Source: Halichoerus grypus
Taxonomy: Eukaryota; Chordata; Mammalia; Carnivora; Phocidae
Length of the DNA stretch: 64,000 bases
NCBI RefSeq assembly: GCF_964656455.1
Contig: NC_135717.1
Span: 142,614,308-142,678,307, forward strand
Direction: 5' to 3'
Part shown: in pieces, positions 56,591-64,000 of the stretch
How the letters are laid out: the number at the start of each line of letters is the position of its first letter
Position numbering within the stretch: position 1 is the stretch's first letter
Notes under the pieces: generated by a model
The model's database searches: none
Told to the model about the DNA's origin: nothing
The model's input: only the letters and a program-made list of their open reading frames with translations
Program-made: the position numbers and the translations under genes

Positions 56591-57002
56591 ATTTCATCAC
56601 CTCATAATATCAGAATGATTACCTTTAAACATTGCAAAAATATATAATTTTTGAGAAAAGAGTTTTTCTTTCCCTAGAATGTTAGAACTAACATGAATTA
56701 ATTGATGATGCACAAAATATTTTTTTTCTTGCCATCTGTTTCTTGGATCATTTTTGGCTAATAGATAGAGATCATTTTATTTCATTTGACTATTTTAAAA
56801 ACAATAATAACTGTCCAGTCTTAGCTTATTCATTTTTATATAAATGCATAGCAATTGTTTTATGTTTACTAGGATTTATCTTTTGATCATACCTTCTAAC
56901 TCTATCTTCTCCAAGAAAATACATGCTATCCAACATGTATTGCTGAAAGAAATGAGGAAAATAGTTAATTCAGCAAATGTATGTTTAAAATTTTTGTTTC
57001 TA

Positions 57003-57213
57003 AAGGTGCCTGAGTGGCTCAGTCGTTAAGCATCTGCCTTCGGCTCAGGTCATGATCCCAGGGTCCTGGGATCGAGCCCCGCATCGGGCTCCCTGCTCCG
57101 CAGGAAGCCTCTTCTCCCTCTCCCATTCCTCCTGCTTGTGTTCCCTCTCTCGCTGTGTCTCTGTCAAATAAATAAAATCTTTAAAAATAAATAAATAAAT
57201 AAAATAAAATAAA
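57003..57213 (+). mobile_element. SINEC, near consensus, with (AAAT)n tail
   Basis: AAGGTGCCTGAGTGGCTCAGTCG head, full body with one 5-bp loss (GCCTCTTCTCC for GCCTGCTTCTCC), AAATAAATAAATAAAATAAAAT tail. The TSD TTTGTTTCTA (56993-57002) is repeated exactly at 57214-57223. Confidence 0.96.
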
Positions 57214-57249
57214 TTTGTTTCTATTCCAAATTATCATATAAAATATTTT

Positions 57250-57261
57250 ACATAGATATTT
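57250..57261. repeat. Left TSD of composite L1 insertion
   Basis: ACATAGATATTT is repeated exactly at 57610-57621. Confidence 0.92.
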
Positions 57262-57609
57262 TTTCTTTTATTATGTTATGTTAATCACCATACATTACAT
57301 CATTAGTTTTTGATGTAGTGTTCCATGATTCATTGTTTGCGTATAACACCCAGTGCTCCATGCAATACGTGCCCTCTTTAATACCCATCACCAGGCTAAC
57401 CCATCCCCTCACCCTCCTCCCCTCTAGAACCCTCAGTTTATTTCTCAGAGTCCATAATCTCTCATGGTTCGTCTCCCCTCCGATTTCCCCCCTTCATTTC
57501 TCCCTTCCTACTATCTTCTTTTTTTTTTAACATATAATGTATTATTTATTTCAGAGGTACAGGTCTGTGATTCAACAGTCTTACACAATTCACAGTGCTC
57601 ACCATAGCT
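57262..57609 (-). mobile_element. L1 insertion carrying two tandem 3' ends, antisense
   Basis: In L1 sense (minus strand), 57609 to about 57528 is one 3' terminus ('CACTGTGAATTGTGTAAGAC' to 'AATACATTATATGTT') ending in its own A-run (57527-57520). It is followed directly by a second 3' UTR (57517 to 57262: GAAGATAGTAGGAAGGG to 'TTAACATAACATAATAAAAG') with the final tail. One TSD pair encloses both, so they arrived as one RNA. The second type is the one seen at 12422-13766 and 30606-30686. Confidence 0.85.
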
Positions 57610-57621
57610 ACATAGATATTT

Positions 57622-58119
57622 AATATGAAAGGCATACATCTGTGCCATTACCCCATAAAAAATTCTAGGAATCCTCTAGATAAATGACTAACCCTGAAAG
57701 ACATTAAGATGTGAGGAGGATTGTCAGCTGAATTTTTCAAATCCTTCAAACATTAAGATAAAACATTTTAAAGGAAGAAAAATACAATTTTTCTTACTAT
57801 TCTAATAAATATACAAGAGTTAAAACAAAACAATATGATGGGAATTCTTAAATGTACATTATGAATCATCTCAGCACTAATGACAAAGGATCTCAGAATC
57901 TTTTTGCATCTTTTTATCGATGAAACCAATTACTTTGCTTTGCCATGCATGGACTGCTGCTTTAAAAAAAAAAAAAAAAAAAAGCAGGACTTTTTAACTC
58001 TTCCTTGACTTCAAAGTTGTACCTTCAGTGAAAGTACTCTTCTGTAAATTTCCATGGCAGGGTAGGCTTAAATAAATCTTATGACACTTGAAAAGGGTAG
58101 GCAAAATAATGGAAGCAAG
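57622..58119. other. Unassigned AT-rich DNA
   Basis: Contains an A-run at 57,964-57,982; otherwise nothing recognised. Confidence 0.5.
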
Positions 58120-58235
58120 GTTTATAGGCACTGTGCTAGAATATTTAAAATCACTTCCTTATGTACAGTAGGCATTATTTCCCCCTTTTTGTAAGATGAG
58201 GAAACTAAGTCCAGACAAAGACCAACTAGAAACAT
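58120..58235 (-). mobile_element. MIR SINE fragment, antisense
   Basis: 'TAGGCACTGTGCTAGAATAT', 'GTACAGTAGGCATTATTTCC' and GTAAGATGAGGAAACTAAGTC are reversed MIR words. Confidence 0.65.
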
Positions 58236-58493
58236 ACCAGTTATGCTGCTTCCTCCAAAAGAAGAAAGAGCATCATGGTGTCCATTAGTACTAAGTACCC
58301 CTTGTAATTTTTGTAATTTGCTTTCAGGCCTTGTATATGTCCTGGAAGTCTTTGGCTGGCACTCTTCTTAACTTTCAAACTTGGATTCTTGGCCACGGCT
58401 CCTGACTTTACTCCTTGTAATACCCTAGTGCTCTCCACTGTTATCAGGTAAATAAGGACATGGTTATGTATTAATTATACTGTACTCAGTTTC

Positions 58494-58507
58494 AAAACAT
58501 ATCAGGA
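58494..58507. repeat. Left TSD of SINE
   Basis: AAAACATATCAGGA is repeated exactly at 58719-58732. Confidence 0.94.
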
Positions 58508-58689
58508 GGGTGCCTGGGTGGCTCAGTTGGTTAAGCGACTGCCTTCGGCTCAGGTCATGATCCTGGAGTCCCTGGATCGAGTCCCACATCGGGCTTCCTG
58601 CTCGGCAGGGAGTCTGCTTCTCCCTCTGACCCTCCCCCCTCCCATGTGCTCTCTCTCTCATTCTCTGTCTCTCAAATAAATAAATAAAA

Positions 58690-58718
<29 letters not shown>
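58508..58718 (+). mobile_element. SINEC, full length, long A-tail
   Basis: GGGTGCCTGGGTGGCTCAGTTGG head, CT body, AAATAAATAAATAAAATCTTT and a run of about 28 A. The TSD is exact. Confidence 0.96.
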
Positions 58719-58723
<5 letters not shown>

Positions 58724-58732
58724 ATATCAGGA

Positions 58733-59679
58733 AGTCTGAGATTCTATATCACATTCATTATATTGTGCAAACCATTTTAAAAAAAATATTTAAACTATTT
58801 TGCAGTTGGCATTTTGTCTCCAACATCAGTAAGTCTGCAATACGCAAGTATTCCTGCAGGGATGTGACAAGAGCCCCATAGTTCCAGGATGCATTACTCC
58901 CTTATGTCACTCACTGTTCCCCTCACTTAACTACCTTTATGATTCAGTGGCTGGCATACTTTCATAAGAACAACAACAATAAAATAATTTTACTGGATCA
59001 TTTGAACTTAACAGATGATCTGATCAGTGAAGAGAAATTGTCTCCTCTTCTGTACAAGGTACATTTAACATTTGTTTCCATCTACCTCATCAGCTTTAAA
59101 AAGATATCTGTTTTCTCCATTTTTCTAGACCCATTTTCTGCAGTTTCTCACACATGAAACATCCAAATAGTTGTTAATACAATTCAATTTAATATCAGTA
59201 ACTAACGGTCAGGATATTTTGAAAATGATTTACCATCTTTAAAGATGCTTTTATGTTATTTAGAATAAATAGTGACAATTTTATTAGTTACTATAGCAAC
59301 CTGAAATTCTATTTAAAAATGTGACATTCCATTTCCTCCGAAGGCATTTTAATTAAAACATACTCAAGTGTTTACTGAAATGAATATCTAATCACACCAT
59401 CATAGCAGGAGAGCATATGATATAGCTGTATCTGATAATATAAGGAGCACATATCACTGAAAATGAATTGAATTTGGGAAAAATGTGTTTTTTTTAGCTG
59501 CTTAATATTTTTGCCAATTATGCTTACTTCTACCACCACTCCCTATAATTTAATACTCCTACACTCTTGACTTACTGAATCTATTGAAGTTGCTTTTACT
59601 TGAATACCCGGTACTGTTTCATATTTCTTCTCCCTCATCCTTAGTCTTACAAGTCCACAAGTAAACAAACATCTTTTCA
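58733..59679. other. Unassigned AT-rich DNA
   Basis: No recognised feature. The 72-codon frame 58939-59157 has no domain. Confidence 0.5.
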
Positions 59680-59945
59680 TCTAAAAGATTCAACTCAGAT
59701 ATTCTTCTTTAAGGTTTTACACCATTTTCCTTCTTAGGAAGAATTGCCCACTCCTCTAAGCACCCCTGGTGTTTTCTATATAGGCCACTACTATGTTTTA
59801 TATGTGTTTAATTCGGTTTCCTCTTCACTGAGTTGGTATGTCTCAAGGGCAGAGCTGCATTTGTTTTCTTGCATTTAGTTCTAGCACTCAAAATAACGGG
59901 CTCTCAATAATAGAATTAATGCCTAATGTATACATGCATGCAAGA
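59680..59945 (+). mobile_element. L2 LINE 3' end
   Basis: 'AGATTCAACTCAGATATTCT', 'TATGTCTCAAGGGCAGAGCT' near 59,837, 'GTTCTAGCACTCAAAATAAC' and 'GGGCTCTCAATAATAGAATT' follow the L2 3' terminal order. Confidence 0.7.
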
Positions 59946-60046
59946 ATGAATGAGAACAAATCACAGAAGGTAATAATTTATAAAGACACATATTTGAAAG
60001 ATCTCATGAAAAGATAAGAATGAATGTTATATATCTATACAGAAAC

Positions 60047-60072
60047 TGTGTGTGTGTGTGTGTGTGTGTGTG
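60047..60072. repeat. (TG)n microsatellite
   Basis: Thirteen TG units. Confidence 0.97.
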
Positions 60073-60096
60073 CTTAGAGATCTTGAAAGGGTTCAT

Positions 60097-60112
60097 TAAA
60101 GTATTAGTAGTG
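60097..60112. repeat. Left TSD of SINE
   Basis: TAAAGTATTAGTAGTG against TAAAGTATTAGTAATG at 60316-60331, one mismatch. Confidence 0.93.
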
Positions 60113-60315
60113 ATGGGTGCCTGGGTGGGTCGGTAGGTTAAGTGGCTGCCTTTGGCTCAGGTCGTGATCTCAGGGTCCTGGGATCAAGCCCTGCAATCGA
60201 GTCCCACATCGGGCTCCCTGCTCAGTAGGGAGTCTGCTTCTCCCTCTCCCTCTGCCCATCCTCCCAGCTCATGTTCTGTCTCTCAAATAAATAAATAAAA
60301 TCTTTAAAAAAAAAA
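60113..60315 (+). mobile_element. SINEC with a small internal duplication
   Basis: ATGGGTGCCTGGGTGGGTCGG head. In the B-box zone GGGATCAAGCCCTGCA is followed by ATCGAGTCCCACATCGGG, so the ATC(A/G)AGYCC piece occurs twice (about 60,183 and 60,198). Tail AAATAAATAAATAAAATCTTT plus A. Confidence 0.94.
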
Positions 60316-60331
60316 TAAAGTATTAGTAATG

Positions 60332-61259
60332 GTTACATCAGGGTGTAATGTGTTATGTCTTTTTTTTCTTATTTTAATTTTTGAAATTTATTTGAATTTC
60401 TAAGTTAATCATATAAATGTACTTAAGATTCTATTCCCTACATGAAAATATATTAGCAAATATTCATATTAAATGAAAACATATTAGTAAAATGCACATA
60501 AATACTGGGATTGTATGATTCAAAATGAGAACTATATTTTCCTAGGTGAAGGGATTACAGCTGTTATTTTTCTTCTTTTTAAAATATATATTTTGTAAAT
60601 AGTTATTCAAGCATAAGATTTTTTCACAATGGAAAAAAAAGATAAACTTTAAAATTAACAAAAGAAAAAAAAACAGAAATAAAATGACTTGCCATGTTTG
60701 AAAAGTCTCTAACTGGTGACTTCCAAGATTTTTAAAAAGCGCAAAGTATAATGTCAGATTAAACAGGAAGTATAGCACACCAATATTCCAAATGATTTTA
60801 TAGATTCTAACAATAAAGACTAGCAGATAATGATGACAAACATCTATATATAGTTAACGTGACTTCTGTTTCACACATAAGTGACTGTATTGATAAACCA
60901 TTCTCACTACAGTCCAACTATATTCTAAAAAGAACACTTTCCTTGAGGCATAGTTGGTTTCACAAGAGTAAGAGGTCTCTAATTATTCTCCTCATAATGG
61001 AAAAAAAAAGTGTGATCTGGTGCTGGAACAGTACATGCCCCCAGTAAAATGGGCTGCTCTGAGGGTTTTCCAACAATAACGCTGTTGTGAGGATATTCAG
61101 TCTTAGATGGCATGAAGTGGGAAAGCAGAGTTTGTGATTTGCCCACTGATAATGGTCATCAGGAGGCTGAAATAATCTCAGTTTGTATGCTAGAAAATGC
61201 AGAATTAAATCTTCTCTGGAAGAAAGGTTTCCCAATTTGTGTTGTGTTAGATTTTCAAT
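60332..61259. other. Unassigned DNA
   Basis: No recognised repeat. The 91-codon minus frame 60960-61235 lies in less AT-rich sequence but shows no domain, signal peptide or splice context that I can support. Confidence 0.45.
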
Positions 61260-62150
61260 AGATAAGATGAAGAAATGTAGTTAACCAGTGATCAATAAAT
61301 GTGAAGGAGGTCATGCCACATAAGTCAGTCAGATGAAACAATCAGTGAAGAGATTTAAACATTCACATATGAAGACATGGAATTACAGATATTAGGGTAG
61401 TTGCATATGAACTATTTTAAACATTTGGTCTGCATCACATATATGAGCAACAAAACAATCAGAAATAAACTTCCAGGAATAACCATAGATGATTTTGAAA
61501 TAAAAGGAAGTATTAGTAGATAAGAAAGAGACAAAAAGAGAATTCATAAACTGGAATATATATATCCCCAGAAATGATTAAAATGCATCATAGAGTTAAA
61601 GAGATGAAAATATTTTTAAAATATTGAGAAGTATGTAAGGCAGAATGAGAAATCTAGTGAGCATCTGATTGGGATCTCAGAAGCAGAGGAAAAAAAGTGA
61701 AAGTAAAAAAAAATCTAAAGCATATATCCACATATACTAATCAAAGCATTTAAAAAGATAATGGTTGTGAGTTTTCTGAACCAAAACAAAAATAACAATA
61801 TACCTATCCAGAAAGTACATTTTATCCCAAGCAAGAAACTCTAACTTATAAAAGAATAACAGTAAAAATCAAAGAAGTTTTCTCAAGATTAAAAATGTAA
61901 GCCAGAAGGCAGTGAAATGAGATTTTCAAAGTGTACAGAGAAAATTAATGTCAATATAGAAATATATAAACAGCAACACTAATTTTAAAAATATGAAGTT
62001 AGGGTGACTATACATAAAGCGAAAGTTAAAAATAGGAAAATAAAAAAGCATATTAAATATAAAATAAATGACCTAAACAAGAACAAAAATTTTACTTATT
62101 AAAATGAATGTAACTTGGTTAAATTCTCTATTAAAAGACAAAGCCTCACA
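61260..62150 (+). mobile_element. L1M/HAL1 ORF1-region relic
   Basis: Purine-rich plus strand. 'GGGATCTCAGAAGCAGAGGA' near 61,671, 'GATAATGGTTGTGAGTTTTC' near 61,758, 'GCCAGAAGGCAGTGAAATGA' and TTTTCAAAGTG near 61,901-61,932 follow the ORF1p C-terminal coding order (the last block corresponds to ARRxW). Edges are soft. Too decayed to tell HAL1 from L1M. Confidence 0.5.
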
Positions 62151-62247
62151 AGTAAATTTTTTGGTTTGCTTTTGTTTTTCGTTTTAATACTCAATAATTT
62201 ATGAATATGAGATAATTCCTTAACCTGATTTAGTACATAAAAATATT

Positions 62248-62256
62248 CTCTCCCTC
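62248..62256. repeat. Left TSD of SINE
   Basis: CTCTCCCTC is repeated exactly at 62458-62466; short and low in complexity. Confidence 0.75.
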
Positions 62257-62457
62257 AGGGCACCTGGGTGGCTCAGTGGTTAAATGTCTGCCTTCAGCTC
62301 AGGTCATGATAATGGGGTCTTGGGATTGAGCCCCACGTCCTCAGGCACTCTGCTTGGCTGTGAGTCTACTTCTCCCTCTCCCTCTGCCCCTCCCCACTGC
62401 TCGTGCTCTCTCTCTCTCTCAAGTGAACAAATAAAATATCTTAAAAAAAAAAAAAAA
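62257..62457 (+). mobile_element. SINEC, older copy
   Basis: AGGGCACCTGGGTGGCTCAG head lacking one base of the loop, diverged middle (ATAATGGGGTCTTGGGATTG), CT body, AAGTGAACAAATAAAATATC and A-tail. Confidence 0.94.
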
Positions 62458-62466
62458 CTCTCCCTC

Positions 62467-63805
62467 TATACCATCTGTTATTAAGATCAAATCATGAGGC
62501 ACCATCCCTTCCTATGTATGTAACTGATATTTATGCAAATTAGGTTACTATTACCTATTTTGCTACCTTTAGTTTTAGAAAATGACTTCAGGACCATAAT
62601 ACCCACTTTACCCTTCCCGCAATCTCCATTTATTTCTGGAGGTCACCAATGTGCGTTTTATATATTCTCAAAGACATTCTCTCAACTTCTACTCATTTCC
62701 ACCTAGATGTGAAGCCCTCATACACATTAACGATGTGTCAGTTCTCATGGTGTCAGAAGACAGTATGATCTTCACAGAAATTGAAATAAAATTGACTACT
62801 CAAGATCACACTTTATCTCCTAAACCCTGAGACAGCACTATATATTCCTTGTATTTTCCAAGTCCCTTTGAAAATGTTTCCCTTCACTTTTTAATTATGG
62901 TACTCTTTCTAGAGATTTCAAAACTAGCAAATGGAAGCAAGTTTGAGCATAATCCATCTTGTATTTTCCTTTTCCCCACCTAATCTATCACGGCCTCCAG
63001 GTACTTCACACAAAATTCTCCTCTCTCTCCCCCACACTAAATAGTTTCTGGTTTCTAACCATATATCACTTAAGAACAAGAACATTAGTTTTACACACTA
63101 ATAATGTTGAATATTTTCAGCAGCTTGTATGTCAGAAGAACTGCCTGGGTGATCAGAACACCCAGCTCATATGACATATGTGGTATATACGTGCTGAGTC
63201 ACATAACAGCAATACTGATAGCATTAGCAAAGTTATGTTTCATCTTATGGCAGCTTGAGCAGGTTGAAATGTCTTGCTCTGCATAGTTTTCTTCTCTCAT
63301 TGTGATGGTTCAGTAACTATCCTCCACTGTGCTGTCAAAAATGAGAACTCAGAAGTTTTTGATACTGATGGTAAAGTGATTTACAGTCCTAGTAAAAAAT
63401 GTTACAGTTTGATAGTATTTGCAGAAGTCGAAGCCTTTACTAGTTGAGACAGTTTTATAGTTTTTTATTTTCTGTAGAAACAAAAGTCTAACACTCAAAA
63501 TGGCCATGGGCCCTTTTTTCAATGCCACTCCAATGTGTGACAATTTTTTCGATTCCTAGTGTCATGGAGGATGATAAAGTTATATAATGTCTGGACATTA
63601 GCTGTCATAAAAAGTGTGACATGGACTATTGCCATCGTAACATTGATTTGTGTCATAAGCAATTGTGGGAAGTAGGCATTTAAGATTCAAATATCACCCT
63701 AAAGAAAGAAGAAGAGTAGAGGAACAATACATTCACATTGTTATATTTTCTAGGACAATTTTCTCATATCTCTTTGGGCTAAAACCATATCTCTTGTTAC
63801 AAAGG
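62467..63805. other. Unassigned DNA
   Basis: About 1.3 kb without a recognised repeat. Open frames of 60-71 codons (62959-63174, 63104-63286, 63349-63543) have no supporting domain or splice signals. Confidence 0.5.
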
Positions 63806-64000
63806 CAAAAAACAGAATATTACTCAGCCATAAAAAGGAATGAAATCTTGCCATTTGCAACAATGTGGATGGAGCTAGAGAGTATTACAATAAGTGAAAT
63901 GAGTCAGAGAAAGACAAATACCATATGATTTCACTCATATGTGGAACTTAAACAAAACAAGTGAACATAGGGGGAAAAAAGAGAGAGGCAAACCATAAAA
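63806..64000 (+). mobile_element. L1 3' end, 5'-truncated, cut by window edge
   Basis: Starts about 'AAAAAACAGAATATTACTCA' and reads 'ATGAAATCTTGCCATTTGCA', 'GGAGCTAGAGAGTATTACAA' and 'AGACAAATACCATATGATTT' before leaving the window in the 3' UTR. The TSD would lie beyond the right edge. Confidence 0.92.

Noticed and set aside
60960..61235. 91-codon minus-strand ORF in less AT-rich DNA
   Set aside because: No recognisable domain and no acceptor or donor of quality at its edges; kept only as unassigned DNA.
1..64000. CRISPR arrays, bacterial operons, ribosome binding sites, phage genes
   Set aside because: The short direct repeats seen are TSDs and microsatellites; the window is mammalian nuclear DNA, so prokaryotic signals are not expected and none were seen.

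Overview
This is a vertebrate nuclear DNA window, almost certainly from a carnivoran mammal and most likely an arctoid (bear, seal or mustelid group). The evidence is about twenty copies of the tRNA-Lys-derived Carnivora SINE (SINEC), carnivoran L1 3' ends, and mammal-wide relics (MIR, L2, MaLR/ERVL, Tigger). The dog-type SINEC_Cf body is not seen. The DNA is AT-rich, every longer open reading frame is explained by a transposon, and I find no convincing host protein-coding gene, rRNA, functional tRNA or CRISPR array. It reads as gene-poor intergenic or long-intron DNA.

Layout. 1-4.8 kb: a decayed plus-strand L1 (end of ORF1 plus ORF2) with a second L1 nested in it. 5-7.4 kb: L2, a short antisense L1, a SINE. 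7.4-11.6 kb: an ancient minus-strand ERVL-type retroviral relic with a possible hAT MITE. 11.6-15.6 kb: SINEs, a truncated L1 and a long L2. 16.5-23.8 kb: a three-layer nest in which an old L1M is split by a solo LTR, itself split by a 6.04-kb near-full-length antisense L1. 24.7-28.3 kb: Tigger relic split by a SINE, L2, and an old L1M split by a SINE and an ERV1-type LTR. 29-31.3 kb: two LTRs in opposite orientation. 31.3-39.7 kb: SINEs, L1 fragments and unassigned DNA. 40-47 kb: a quieter block with MIRs, an MLT1-like LTR, an antisense L2 and a weak candidate exon at 46.49 kb. 48-54 kb: L1s nested in an antisense L1M and an antisense L2. 54-64 kb: MIR and L2 relics, four SINEs, a composite L1 3' end, an L1M/HAL1 ORF1 relic and an L1 running off the end.

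How the parts relate. The useful information is historical: target-site duplications (TSDs) bracket most young insertions, so the order of insertion can be read directly. L1 supplied the machinery that moved the SINEs. At least three distinct L1 3'-UTR types are present, including one single insertion that carries two 3' ends in tandem. No L1 here has intact ORFs, so none looks able to move now. I did not find a new biological system. The observations most worth a second look are the candidate exon, the composite L1 3' end, the foreign segment between AT-rich palindromes inside an L1 at 52.7-53.2 kb, and the nested 16.5-23.8 kb block.
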